64,000 bases of DNA from Gordonia gummivorans (GCF_022513585.1 NZ_JAKWBF010000030.1:1-64000), one strand, 5' to 3'. Counted from the stretch's first letter, positions 43,538 through 52,789 are shown. Numbers and translations are program-made. Notes: generated by a model not told the origin, from the sequence alone.

Positions 43538-44558
43538 ACAACAGTCTGAACGCGACCCAGCCCAGGTCCTCGAAGTCCGTGACGTCGGCAAGACATTCAC
43601 GGTGTCGGGAAAGTCTGGGCGCAAGCAGCTCCGCGCGCTCGACGGCATCAACCTCGACCTGCGCAAGGGGGAGACCCTCGGTCTGGTCGGTGAATCCGGC
43701 TGCGGCAAGTCCACACTCGCACGCACTCTGATGATGCTCGAGCGGCCCGACGGCGGTACCGTGCGCTGGGACGGCACCGATCCGTACCGGCTCAAGGGCA
43801 AGGACCTGCTTGCTCTACGACGCAAGGTGCAGATGGTCTTCCAAGACCCGTACGCATCACTGAACGCGCGCATGAACGCGGCCGAGATCATCTCCGAACC
43901 GTGGCGTACGCATCGAGATCTGTACCCGCGCAAGCGGGATCGCGCAGCCCGCGTTCGCGAGCTGCTGCATCTGGTCGGTCTGCGACCCAGCGACGAACAC
44001 CGTAGCCCCCAGGAGTTCTCCGGCGGCCAGCGTCAGCGACTCGGGATTGCGCGCGCGCTCGCGCTCAACCCCGAGGTGATCATCTGCGACGAGCCGGTCT
44101 CGGCACTCGATCTGTCGGTACAGGCGCAGGTTCTCAACCTGCTCAACGACCTTCAACATGAACTCGACATCTCCTATATCTTCATCTCGCACGACCTGTC
44201 GGTGGTGCGGCACGTCGCCGACCGCGTCGCTGTGATGTACCTCGGTAGGATCGTCGAAACCGGCAGCACCGAATCGGTTTTCGATCATCCGGCGCACCCG
44301 TACACCGAAGCCCTGATGTCGGCGGCGCCGTCACTGGATGCGACGCACCGTCGCGAACGGATCCTGTTGTCGGGTGAGGTTCCGTCGCCGCTGAACCCGC
44401 CGTCGGGCTGCCGATTCCGGACCCGATGCGCGCATGCCACCGACATCTGCGCGACGCAGTTGCCGCCGATCGTGGACGATCTGGCCGACGCCGGCCACGT
44501 CGCCGAGTGCTATCACCCGCGTGGTCGCGTCGCCCTCGGGACGCCCGCGGTCGCATGA
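43530..44558 (+). CDS. ABC transporter ATP-binding protein, DppF type
   Basis: A 342-residue ATPase paired with the one upstream. Walker [15 protein letters not shown] near residue 54, FQDPYASLNARMN, signature EFSGGQRQRLGIARAL, Walker B VIICDEPVSALD and H-loop ISHDLSVV. C-terminal extension contains CRFRTRCAHATDIC. GGAGG lies inside the end of the DppD gene. Overlaps the TSUP gene by four bases. Confidence 0.94.
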   Translation: MPEQQSERDPAQVLEVRDVGKTFTVSGKSGRKQLRALDGINLDLRKGETLGLVGESGCGKSTLARTLMMLERPDGGTVRWDGTDPYRLKGKDLLALRRKVQMVFQDPYASLNARMNAAEIISEPWRTHRDLYPRKRDRAARVRELLHLVGLRPSDEHRSPQEFSGGQRQRLGIARALALNPEVIICDEPVSALDLSVQAQVLNLLNDLQHELDISYIFISHDLSVVRHVADRVAVMYLGRIVETGSTESVFDHPAHPYTEALMSAAPSLDATHRRERILLSGEVPSPLNPPSGCRFRTRCAHATDICATQLPPIVDDLADAGHVAECYHPRGRVALGTPAVA

Positions 44559-45289
44559 CCGTGGCCATCCTGGCCGTGGTGACCGTGACGGTGTGCCTCG
44601 CCGCGTGTATGCAGGCGTCGATCGGCTTCGGCATGGGCATGCTCGCAGCGCCGGTGGTGGCCCTGGTGGCGCCAGAGTTGTTGCCGGGCACGCTCATCGC
44701 GTCGGCCACCGTGGTCACGCTGATGGTGGTGGTGAAAGAGCGGGAAGCGCTCGACCTGCGTGGCACGGGATGGGCGTTGGTCGGACGAATCCCGGGCACC
44801 ATCGCCGGTGCACTGCTGCTGGTTTGGCTTCCCGAGCGCGGACTGGCGCTGATGCTTGCCGGTGTGGTGCTCGGCGGTGTGGTCCTTGCCGCGCTGGGCT
44901 GGCAACCGCGTCCGCGTCGGCGTGCGCTGGCCACCGCGGGGGCCGCGTCGGGCTTGCTCGGTACCGCCACCTCGATCGGCGGACCGCCGATGGCCTTGGT
45001 GATGTCGGGCTCCGAAGGTGCCCGCGTGCGCAGCAATATGAGCGCGTTCTTCCTGGTGGGCAGTCTCATGTCGCTGGGTGCCTTGGCGGCTGCGGGTCAC
45101 CTCCATCGGGAGATCGCGGTGGCGTTTGTCGTACTCATTCCGGCAGTCGTGGTCGGCTACTTCGCATCCCGCTACGTGAATCGCCTGCTCGACGCCAAGC
45201 GGTTGCGCACCGTGTCCATCGTGGTGTCGACGATCGGTGCGTTGCTGCTCATCGGGCAGCAGATCCTATTCTTCAAGGAGTTGCCGTGA
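44555..45289 (+). CDS. TSUP-family (TauE/SafE) permease
   Basis: A 244-residue membrane protein with seven to eight helices. The duplicated TauE/SafE signature occurs as QASIGFGMGMLAAPVVALV (about 20-38) and SGLLGTATSIGGPPMALVM (about 130-148). Known members export sulfite, sulfoacetate or other small organic anions. It is embedded between the ABC transporter and a hydroxyacid dehydrogenase with four-base overlaps on both sides, so it belongs to the same pathway; substrate unknown. Confidence 0.88.
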   Translation: MTVAILAVVTVTVCLAACMQASIGFGMGMLAAPVVALVAPELLPGTLIASATVVTLMVVVKEREALDLRGTGWALVGRIPGTIAGALLLVWLPERGLALMLAGVVLGGVVLAALGWQPRPRRRALATAGAASGLLGTATSIGGPPMALVMSGSEGARVRSNMSAFFLVGSLMSLGALAAAGHLHREIAVAFVVLIPAVVVGYFASRYVNRLLDAKRLRTVSIVVSTIGALLLIGQQILFFKELP

Positions 45290-46287
45290 AGGTCGTCATT
45301 GGTGAACGAAACGTACTGCCACACAAGGAACTCTTTCTGTCTCTGCTCGACACGGCAGATCTAGAGTTCTCCTGGCACGAGAGTTTTGACGAGAGCCGTC
45401 TGGTCGACGACATCGGCGACGCAGATGTGTACATCGGCGGGCGGGTGACTCCGGCCATGGCGAGAGCCGGTACGGGACTGCGACTCGTGCATGCGGTCGG
45501 GGCGGGCACCGACAAGGTGAGTACCGCGGACTTGCCGGCCGGCACCATGGTGGCCAACACGTTTCATCACGAGGATGCGATCGCCGAGTACGTGGTCTCG
45601 TCCGCGGTGATGCTGCGACGCGGCCTCCTGCGCCAGGATGCAGAACTGCGCAGGAACAACTGGGCGACCTCGGTCTACCGCGACGGTCTGGCGCAGCCAC
45701 ACACGCTGCGCAACGCGATGATCGGTTATGTGGGCTTTGGTCACATCGGCCGGCGCAGCGCGGAGTTGTTCGCTGCCTTCGCTGCCCGTGGTTGTGCAGT
45801 CACCGGGTCCGGTCGTATCACCGAACCTGCTGGCCTGGAATGGTATTCGAACACCGACGAGCTCAAGCGGCTCATGCACGAGTCGGACGTGGTGGTGGTC
45901 TCGGCGCCGCTGAACGAACGCACCGAGGGCATGATCGGCGCCGAGGAACTGTCCTGTCTCGGGTCCGACGGGATTCTGATCAATGTCGGTCGCGGGCCCC
46001 TCATCGCTGAACGAGATCTGTACGAATCGTTGCGAGACAACGTCATCGGAGGCGCGGCGATCGACGTCTGGTATCGATACCCCGCCGGTGGCGATCGCGC
46101 CGAACCGTCGGACCTGCCCTTCGCGCAGCTGCCGAATCTGTTGATGACGCCGCACACTTCGGGAGTGAGTGCCGAGACGTTCGTCGGGCGGGTACACGAT
46201 GTCGCCGACAACATCCGACGCCTCGTCGACGGCCGGCCGCTGGATCGAATTGTGTGGCCGCCGGCGGGTAGTAACCCTGCGACCTAG
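45286..46287 (+). CDS. 2-hydroxyacid dehydrogenase (second D-2HADH)
   Basis: A 333-residue NAD-binding protein. Rossmann motif GYVGFGHIGRRSAELF near residue 145; catalytic-domain motifs are NVGRGPLIAERDL and TPHTSGVSAETF, with His and Arg in place and AIDVWYRYPAGG at the Glu position, where the usual acidic residue is not obvious. This departure suggests either an altered substrate or a formate-dehydrogenase/phosphoglycerate-like variant. GTG 45286 overlaps the TSUP stop. A second paralogue (37565-38605) is divergent from the operon. Confidence 0.87.
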   Translation: MKVVIGERNVLPHKELFLSLLDTADLEFSWHESFDESRLVDDIGDADVYIGGRVTPAMARAGTGLRLVHAVGAGTDKVSTADLPAGTMVANTFHHEDAIAEYVVSSAVMLRRGLLRQDAELRRNNWATSVYRDGLAQPHTLRNAMIGYVGFGHIGRRSAELFAAFAARGCAVTGSGRITEPAGLEWYSNTDELKRLMHESDVVVVSAPLNERTEGMIGAEELSCLGSDGILINVGRGPLIAERDLYESLRDNVIGGAAIDVWYRYPAGGDRAEPSDLPFAQLPNLLMTPHTSGVSAETFVGRVHDVADNIRRLVDGRPLDRIVWPPAGSNPAT

Positions 46288-46450
46288 GTCGATACGGTGT
46301 AAGCATCGATGGGCACTGAATTTGACTTGGACATGAATGGATAACCGGACTTACCGTCAGAACATGGCACCGATCGCGGCGAGCGATCCCCACCGCGATC
46401 GGCGCCACTCCACCACCGCACAGTCGACGAATCGGCGAAGGAAGACACAG

Positions 46451-48046
46451 ATGACGACCGCAGAACGGACCGGGACACTGACCGGGCAGATGATCATCGC
46501 CGGTGAGTACGTCACCGGAACCGGCCGGGCGATCCAGGCCGTGAATCCGGCAACCGACAAACTGCTGACGCCCGCGTACGGGCATGGCGATGCCGCCGAC
46601 GTCGAACGCGCGACCGCGGCCGCGTGGCAGGCGTTCGGCCCGTACCGCAACACCACCTCGGCCGACCGTGCGCACTTCCTGGACACCATCGCCGACAACG
46701 TCGACGCGGCACGCGACGAGCTGGTCGAGCGGGCAACCGCCGAGACCGGACTCCCCGCCGCCCGGATCACCGGTGAGGTCGGCCGCACCAGCGGGCAGTT
46801 GCGGCTCTTCGCGAGCGTGCTGCGGGAGGGCAGCTGGCACGGCGCACGTATCGACCCGGCGCTGCCGGACCGGACGCCGTTGCCCCGTCCCGACATCCGC
46901 CAGCGCCGCATCCCCCTCGGGCCGGTGGCGGTGTTCGGCGCCAGCAACTTTCCGCTCGCCTTCTCCGTCGCCGGCGGCGACACCGCCTCGGCCCTGGCGG
47001 CCGGATGCCCTGTCGTGGTGAAGGCACATGACGCGCATCCGGGTACCTCGGAGCTGGTGGGGAAGGCCATCACCGCCGCCATCGTGGCCAGCGGCATGCC
47101 CGCGGGCACCTTCTCCCTGCTGTACGGCGCGGGTTCGGAACTCGGCGTTGCCCTGGTGACCGATCCGAACATCAAGGCCGTCGGCTTCACCGGCTCCCGC
47201 TCAGGTGGCACGGCTCTTGTTCGTGCGGCAGCCGCCCGCCCGGAGCCGATTCCCGTCTACGCCGAGATGAGTTCGATCAATCCGGTGTATCCACTTGCGG
47301 GCGCACTCCGCGCCGACGCGGCCGGACTCGGACGCGCCTTCGTCGGCTCGCTGACGATGGGCTCGGGACAGTTCTGCACCAACCCCGGGCTGGTGATCGC
47401 CGTCGACGGCCCCGACCTCGACACCTTCATCGAATCCGCCTCCCAAGCCGTGTCCGGCAGCACCCCGACCCCGATGCTGACTCCCAACATCGCGCGCTCC
47501 TACACCGGAGGTGTCGACGAATTCGAGAAGGCGGCAACGGTGGTGGCGCGAGGTGAGCGTCCCGAGGGGCCCAACGCGTGCCGTGCGGCGTTGTTCGCCA
47601 CCGACGCCGACACCTTCCTCGCGTCGACGGAGCTGCAACAGGAGATCTTCGGGGCGTCGAGCCTGATCGTCAAATGCCGTGACCAGCAGCAGGTTCGCGA
47701 GGTCACCGCGAAGCTCGAGGGACAACTGACCGCTACGGTTCACGCCGCTGACACCGATCACGACGACGCCGCCGAGTTGGTCGGCGATCTGGAACTCAAG
47801 GCGGGTCGAATCCTGTTCAACGGCTGGCCCACCGGTGTCGAGGTGGGGCACGCGATGGTGCACGGCGGACCCTATCCGTCCACCTCCGACAGCCGGACCA
47901 CCTCCGTCGGATCGCTGGCGATCGAACGATTCCTGCGACCCGTTGCCTATCAGGACGTCCCCGACGCCCTGCGGCCTGCCGCCATCGCCGACGGCAACCC
48001 CGAACACATCTGGCGCCGCATCGACGGCGAACTCACCCGCGACTGA
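46451..48046 (+). CDS. 2,5-dioxovalerate (alpha-ketoglutarate semialdehyde) dehydrogenase
   Basis: A 531-residue aldehyde dehydrogenase that oxidises 2,5-dioxopentanoate to 2-oxoglutarate, the last step of the glucarate route. Catalytic Cys in GSGQFCTNPG (about 312), Glu in YAEMSSINP, and Asn in FGASNFPLAF; the longer length and this SGQFCTNPG form are typical of the KGSADH/AldHT group rather than ordinary ALDHs. ATG 46451 is the start; the preceding open frame upstream is spacer. KdgD follows 28 bases on. Confidence 0.9.
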   Translation: MTTAERTGTLTGQMIIAGEYVTGTGRAIQAVNPATDKLLTPAYGHGDAADVERATAAAWQAFGPYRNTTSADRAHFLDTIADNVDAARDELVERATAETGLPAARITGEVGRTSGQLRLFASVLREGSWHGARIDPALPDRTPLPRPDIRQRRIPLGPVAVFGASNFPLAFSVAGGDTASALAAGCPVVVKAHDAHPGTSELVGKAITAAIVASGMPAGTFSLLYGAGSELGVALVTDPNIKAVGFTGSRSGGTALVRAAAARPEPIPVYAEMSSINPVYPLAGALRADAAGLGRAFVGSLTMGSGQFCTNPGLVIAVDGPDLDTFIESASQAVSGSTPTPMLTPNIARSYTGGVDEFEKAATVVARGERPEGPNACRAALFATDADTFLASTELQQEIFGASSLIVKCRDQQQVREVTAKLEGQLTATVHAADTDHDDAAELVGDLELKAGRILFNGWPTGVEVGHAMVHGGPYPSTSDSRTTSVGSLAIERFLRPVAYQDVPDALRPAAIADGNPEHIWRRIDGELTRD

Positions 48047-48074
48047 CCACACACAGAAATTCAAGGAGCTCACC

Positions 48075-49010
48075 ATGCTTGACGGCGTACTGTTCTTCCC
48101 CGTCACACCCTTCGGCCCCGACGGCGAGGTCGACTACGACCGTCTCGTCGAGCACATCGACCGCGGTGTCGCAGCCGGCCCCGGCGGCGTCTTCGTCGCC
48201 TGCGGCACCGGCGAATTCCATGCGCTCGGCCTGCGCGAGTTCGGCGAGATCGTGCGCCGCACCGTCGAGACCGTCGGCGGTCGGGTGCCGGTGTTCGCCG
48301 GTGCCGGCGGTTCGCTGGTCCAGGCCAAGGAATTCGCGGCCAGTGCCAAGGCGAATGGTGCCGACGGAATCCTTTTGCTCCCACCGTATCTCGTCACCAT
48401 GCCGCCGGCCGGACTCGTCGAGTACACGCGCGCCGTCGCATCGACCACCGACCTGCCGGTCATCGTCTACAACCGTGGCAACGCGGTCTTCGACGAAGCC
48501 GCCGCGATCAAGGTCGCCCAGCTGCCCACCGTCATCGGATTCAAGGACGGCACAGGCGATCTCGACAACGTGTCGCGGATCGTGATCGCCGTGAAGGCTG
48601 CCTTGGCAGATTCCGGCAAGGAGTTCCTGTTCTTCAACGGCCTGCCGACCGCCGAGATCACCCAGCAGGCCTACCGCGCCATCGGCGTGACCCTGTACTC
48701 GTCGGCGACCTTCGCCTTCGCGCCGGAACTGGCCCTCGCGTTCTACAACTCGCTGGAAACCGGCAACACCGAACTCACCGAGGCGTTGCTGCGGGACTTC
48801 TTCCACCCACTCGTGCGCCTGCGCAACAAGGTTCCCGGGTATGCGGTGTCGCTGGTGAAGGAGGGCGTGACCATGGAAGGTATCGACGCCGGACCAGTAC
48901 GCGCACCTCTCGTCGGACTCACCGACGAGCATCGCGCGGAACTCGAACGAATCACCGCCGCTGGTCGTGCCGTCCTGGCCGGTTCGCTGGCCACCAGCGC
49001 GGCCGTCTGA
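48075..49010 (+). CDS. kdgD: 5-dehydro-4-deoxyglucarate dehydratase
   Basis: A 311-residue DHDPS-fold aldolase-type enzyme. It dehydrates and decarboxylates 5-keto-4-deoxyglucarate to 2,5-dioxopentanoate. Schiff-base Lys in GFKDGTGD (about 160), Tyr in IVYNRGN (about 135) and the substrate loop ACGTGEFHAL near residue 45 all fit; GTGE rather than GTTGE is the KdgD form. AAGGAG precedes ATG 48075. Between the dehydrogenase and the second dehydratase, in one operon. Confidence 0.93.
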   Translation: MLDGVLFFPVTPFGPDGEVDYDRLVEHIDRGVAAGPGGVFVACGTGEFHALGLREFGEIVRRTVETVGGRVPVFAGAGGSLVQAKEFAASAKANGADGILLLPPYLVTMPPAGLVEYTRAVASTTDLPVIVYNRGNAVFDEAAAIKVAQLPTVIGFKDGTGDLDNVSRIVIAVKAALADSGKEFLFFNGLPTAEITQQAYRAIGVTLYSSATFAFAPELALAFYNSLETGNTELTEALLRDFFHPLVRLRNKVPGYAVSLVKEGVTMEGIDAGPVRAPLVGLTDEHRAELERITAAGRAVLAGSLATSAAV

Positions 49011-49023
49011 GGCAGCCGGTCCC

Positions 49024-50289
49024 ATGCAACCGACAGTCATCACCGGCGTCACCGTCACACCCGTGGCATTCGTCGACCCGCCATTGCTGAACACCGTTGG
49101 TGTGCACCAGCCGTATGCGTTGCGGGCGATCATCCGAATCGATACCGCCGGCGGTCTGCAGGGAGTCGGCGAGACGTATGCCGATACTGCGCACATCACC
49201 CGGATGGAAGCCGCCGCCGAGGCCATCGTCGGCTTGGATGTGTTCTCCCTCAACCTGATCCGCACCACGATCGACGAGCGGATCGGACAGTTGTCGGTGA
49301 CCGGCGGTGACGGCGTCGCCGGCATGATCACCACCGCCAGCACGACGGATCGTGTGTTCTCGCCGTTCGAGGTGGCCTGCCTCGACGTCCAGGGCAAGAG
49401 CCTCGGCCGTCCGGTCAGCGACCTGCTCGGAGGTGCGGTGCGCGATCGGGTTCCGTTCAGCGCCTACCTGTTCTACAAGTGGGCGGGGCATCCCGGCGGA
49501 GTCGAGGACAGCTGGGGTGAGGCAATCGAGCCCGGTGGGCTGATCCGCCAAGCGCATCGCATGATCGACGAGTACGGCTTCACCGCAATCAAACTCAAGG
49601 GCGGCGTGTTCCCGCCGGATGAGGAAGTTGCGGCGATCAAGGCCCTGGCCGCTGAATTCCCCGATGTGCCGCTGCGACTCGACCCCAATGCGGCCTGGAC
49701 CGTCGACACGTCGATCCGGGTGGCCGCCGAACTCGACGGCGTGGTCGAGTATCTCGAAGACCCCACACCGGGACTCGACGGGATGGCCGAGGTGGCCGCC
49801 GAGGCCAAGATGCCGCTCGCGACCAACATGTGCGTCGTCGCCTTCGATCATCTCGAGCCGGCCATGCGCAAGAATTCGGTGTCGGTGGTGCTGTCCGATC
49901 ATCACTATTGGGGTGGTCTGCAGCGATCGCGACTGCTCGCCGGAATCTGCGACACCTTCGGGATGGGCCTGTCGATGCACTCCAACTCCCATCTCGGCAT
50001 CAGCCTGGCCGCGATGACCCATCTGGCCGCCGCCACACCGAATCTCACCTATGCGTGTGACACCCACTGGCCGTGGAAGACCGAGGATGTGGTGAAGCCG
50101 GGTGTGCTCGGTTTTGTCGACGGGGCGGTGCCGGTGCCGACCGGCCCTGGGCTCGGTGTCGAGGTCGACGAGGCCGCGCTGGAGCGGCTGCATCAGCAGT
50201 ACCTGGATTGCGGTGTGCGCGATCGCGACGACACCGGTTACATGAAGTCGATCGACCCGAGTTTCGAGAACACCTGTCCGCGTTGGTGA
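49024..50289 (+). CDS. Glucarate dehydratase-related enolase-superfamily dehydratase
   Basis: A 421-residue paralogue of gudD. It has the K-x-K pair in AIKLKGGVFPPDEE (about 190), metal ligand in LDPNAAW, ATNMCV and the His loop MHSNSHLGISLAAMTH (about 325). GudD itself reads [13 protein letters not shown], so the loop differs. Such GudD-related proteins may act on another diacid sugar or serve as GudX, a low-activity paralogue. ATG 49024 is 13 bases after kdgD, so it is in the operon. Two dehydratases in one locus suggest two substrates. Confidence 0.88.
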   Translation: MQPTVITGVTVTPVAFVDPPLLNTVGVHQPYALRAIIRIDTAGGLQGVGETYADTAHITRMEAAAEAIVGLDVFSLNLIRTTIDERIGQLSVTGGDGVAGMITTASTTDRVFSPFEVACLDVQGKSLGRPVSDLLGGAVRDRVPFSAYLFYKWAGHPGGVEDSWGEAIEPGGLIRQAHRMIDEYGFTAIKLKGGVFPPDEEVAAIKALAAEFPDVPLRLDPNAAWTVDTSIRVAAELDGVVEYLEDPTPGLDGMAEVAAEAKMPLATNMCVVAFDHLEPAMRKNSVSVVLSDHHYWGGLQRSRLLAGICDTFGMGLSMHSNSHLGISLAAMTHLAAATPNLTYACDTHWPWKTEDVVKPGVLGFVDGAVPVPTGPGLGVEVDEAALERLHQQYLDCGVRDRDDTGYMKSIDPSFENTCPRW

Positions 50290-50307
50290 GCGTTGGTATG
50301 GTTCGCC

Positions 50308-51171
50308 ATGCCAGTTCGCCCGTCGCGCAGACTTCGCAGTGTCATCATCGTCCCGCTCATCATGACGATGTGCGCGATTCCCCTCGTGATCTCTCCGTCG
50401 GCGCACGGGGCACCGCCTCGTGCGCAGACGCAGGACACAGGTTTTGCGCAACCATTCGCCGGGCCGGAGCGCTACCTTCCCTACGCGCCGGCGAAGTTGA
50501 CGTCGCCCGGTCAGCTGAACCGACCCGTGGGTCGTCAGGCCGCGGAACGGATCGCACGCGGCCTGGGATTGACGCCGGCCGACGCGTTGAGCGAGAAACA
50601 GTATCGCGATTTCGTCACGGGCAGCGGCGTGGGTGGGTCGAAGCAGTCTGCCAAGATCATCGATGCCTGTCTGGGTATCCTGACGAACACCAACGGGCGC
50701 CCCGGTTTCGGCGGTTCCATCCTGGGCAGCTACGGCCTCTACGTCACCAAGAGCGGCATGTTGCAGAGTCCGGCGAATGCCAGTGCTCCGACTCGCCAGG
50801 TGAACACGCTCATCGCGCCCGGCGGCTATGTCGGGAACTGGATGCGGGCGAATGGTGCGCGGCGCTCCCTGGAAGCGCTCTATCGGTCGGCCTACACGGC
50901 AGAACTACCGTTCGGGTTTGTCGCACAGCAGATCTCGGGTGAGGCGCAGCTGGTCGCCAACACCAAGAACGTTCGCACCGCGACCGTCGGCATGTCGATG
51001 GCGCCGCCACTGTGGCTGGTCAACTTCGTGTTGCTCTACATCGTGAAGCCCGACATCGCAGCGGCGATGCCCGCGTACTGGGCCCCGATCCCGCCGGCCG
51101 TGGCCCGTGCGATCAAGGCGAGCGCCACTGGGCAGGTCCCGTATGCGCAGTACGCGTCGTATTTCACGTAG
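50308..51171 (+). CDS. Secreted hypothetical protein
   Basis: A 287-residue protein with a clear Sec signal peptide: basic PVRPSRRLRS, hydrophobic core VIIVPLIMTMCAIPLVIS, cleavage near SAHG-AP (residue 35). The mature part is without Cys pairs except one and has no recognisable domain; the segment GGYVGNWMRANGARRSLEALYRSAY is the most distinctive. A late hydrophobic stretch (MAPPLWLVNFVLLYIV) could be a membrane anchor. ATG 50308 is the start. Convergent with the MarR gene with eight-base overlap. Function unknown. Confidence 0.7.
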   Translation: MPVRPSRRLRSVIIVPLIMTMCAIPLVISPSAHGAPPRAQTQDTGFAQPFAGPERYLPYAPAKLTSPGQLNRPVGRQAAERIARGLGLTPADALSEKQYRDFVTGSGVGGSKQSAKIIDACLGILTNTNGRPGFGGSILGSYGLYVTKSGMLQSPANASAPTRQVNTLIAPGGYVGNWMRANGARRSLEALYRSAYTAELPFGFVAQQISGEAQLVANTKNVRTATVGMSMAPPLWLVNFVLLYIVKPDIAAAMPAYWAPIPPAVARAIKASATGQVPYAQYASYFT

Positions 51172-51592
51172 ACGTGTCGAGCAAGCGACTCAGGAGGGCC
51201 CGGAACGTGGCTGCGTCCTCGGCTCCGAGCGTCGCCTCCCACTCCCGCTCCACTTCCAATGCCGTTCGACGCATGGTGCGCAGAGCCAGCCATCCCCGTT
51301 CGGTGAGTTCGATGAGCTTTGCGCGCGCGTCGTCCGGGTCGGTGATCCGCCGGACGTAGCCGCCCTTCTCGAGTGCGGTGAGTGCTTGGGCGACGGCTTG
51401 CCGGCTGACCCCGTTGATCTCGGCCAGATCCGACGCATGACGCGGCGACTCCACCAGCGGAACCAGCGCGACCGCTTGCGCAGGGGTGACGCCGTCGAGT
51501 CCCGCTTCGGCGAATGCCGCCGCAACCCGTGGCCCGGCACGACGCGCCAGCGCCTGGACGAGCGCCGGTGTCGTACGCGGGGGCAACTGCAT
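51164..51592 (-). CDS. MarR-family regulator
   Basis: A 142-residue winged-helix protein. The recognition segment is RHASDLAEINGVSRQAVAQALTALEKGGYVRRI with wing DPDDARAKLIELTERG, typical MarR. A Cys-free protein, so ligand rather than redox sensing is likely. It is divergent from the secreted hydrolase at 51842 with a 249-base gap filled mainly by a repeat. Overlaps the secreted hypothetical gene at its 3' end. Confidence 0.88.
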   Translation of the reverse strand: MQLPPRTTPALVQALARRAGPRVAAAFAEAGLDGVTPAQAVALVPLVESPRHASDLAEINGVSRQAVAQALTALEKGGYVRRITDPDDARAKLIELTERGWLALRTMRRTALEVEREWEATLGAEDAATFRALLSRLLDTST

Positions 51593-51680
51593 GCGATCAG
51601 TCTTTCAAATCGGGAAGAGGTCTCCGCCGCCTCCTAGATGCATCCGCGCCCTCCCGCTGGCTGAGCAGGGCCGTCCCGAT

Positions 51681-51790
51681 GGCTGAGGTGCGAGCCTGCG
51701 AGCCTCGAAGCCTCTGGTGAGACGACATTGTTGTCTCACCAGCCCTTCGAGGCTCGTCGCTTTCGCTCCTCGCACCTCCGGGAGCGGTAG
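51681..51790. repeat. Long nested-hairpin repeat, copy 2 (arms inverted)
   Basis: ctgaggtgcgagcctgcgag (51683-51702) and the following cctcgaag equal the reverse complement of the right arm of copy 1. Middle arms cgagcctcgaag (51699-51710) and cttcgaggctcg (51745-51756) flank the core ggtgagac...gtctcacc, which runs in the same direction as in copy 1. It lies between the MarR gene and the secreted hydrolase. Confidence 0.85.
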
Positions 51791-51841
51791 GGGCACCTCG
51801 GCTCAGGAGAGGCGTTGCATTTAGGCAAGTATCTTGTCAAA

Positions 51842-52738
51842 ATGGTTCGTATGGTCCTCACCCGATCTCGCCATGCTTGCGCCGTGGTCTGCCTCGCCGT
51901 GCTTGCGGCACTCCTGATGGTTCCGTCGAACGCGGCTGCCGCCCCGACCGGCCGCTCGTCGCACCAGCTGAATCATGGTGGGCTCGAGCGTCAGTATCAG
52001 CTGTTCGTGCCCCGATCGCGCCCAGGTGCCGCACCGCTCGTCGTGGTGCTGCATGGCGGATACGGTTCGGCCCGCCAGGCGCAGCGGGCCTATGGGTGGG
52101 ACTCACAGGCGCAGCGTCGGGGATTCGTGGTTGCCTATCCCGACGGATTCCGACGGTCGTGGAATGCCGGAACCTGTTGTGGTCCTGCGCAACAGCGCAA
52201 CGTCGACGACGTGGGATTCATTCGTGCGGTCGTCGCGGACGTGTCCAAGAGGACCTCGATCGACCCGCGGCGCATCTACGTGACCGGCATGTCCAACGGT
52301 GCCATGATGACCTATCGCCTTGCGTGCCAGACCAATCTGTTTGCGGCCGTGGCTGTCGTGGCCGGCACCATCGTCAGCCGGTGCTCGTCACCCGCCCCGA
52401 CATCCGTTCTGCACATCCATGGCGATGCCGACCCACGGGTCCCGTATCGCGGCGGACCGGGACTGCCCTTCGGAGGTGGCGGGGCTCGGGTGAACGGACT
52501 GTCCGTGGCTGCCGACAATGCGTTGTGGCGCAACGCCGATCGGTGCGCGCCCCCGAGGATCGGCAGGTCGGGACGTCTGACGATCTCGACGGCGCGATGC
52601 CGTGCCGGACGTACGGTCGAGCTCATCACCGTTGCCGGTGGTGGGCACGAATGGCCGGGTTCTCGATCGGCATCGCAGCCCGCTGCACTCGACGCCACCG
52701 CCGCGATCGCCGACTTCTTCGGGCTGGGCGTGCGCTGA
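51842..52738 (+). CDS. Secreted LpqC/PHB-depolymerase-family esterase
   Basis: A 298-residue exported alpha/beta hydrolase. Signal peptide with core ACAVVCLAVLAALLMV and cut near AAAA-PTG (residue 35). Oxyanion motif VVVLHGGYGSARQA, then FRRSWNAGTCCGPAQQRNVDD, typical of the LpqC/feruloyl-esterase group, Ser nucleophile in VTGMSNGAMM (about 155), Asp in HIHGDADPRVPY and His in GGGHEWPG (about 270). Such proteins hydrolyse polyhydroxybutyrate-type or aromatic esters. ATG 51842 follows a promoter-like AT-rich tract with no good ribosome site. Confidence 0.87.
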   Translation: MVRMVLTRSRHACAVVCLAVLAALLMVPSNAAAAPTGRSSHQLNHGGLERQYQLFVPRSRPGAAPLVVVLHGGYGSARQAQRAYGWDSQAQRRGFVVAYPDGFRRSWNAGTCCGPAQQRNVDDVGFIRAVVADVSKRTSIDPRRIYVTGMSNGAMMTYRLACQTNLFAAVAVVAGTIVSRCSSPAPTSVLHIHGDADPRVPYRGGPGLPFGGGGARVNGLSVAADNALWRNADRCAPPRIGRSGRLTISTARCRAGRTVELITVAGGGHEWPGSRSASQPAALDATAAIADFFGLGVR

Positions 52739-52789
52739 ATTCGGAGAACGTCGGTGAGTGTCGGCCTCGTGAGGGCAACAATTGACCAC

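Noticed and set aside
48952..50451. A 499-codon minus-strand frame
   Set aside because: Antisense to kdgD and the second dehydratase; no domain.
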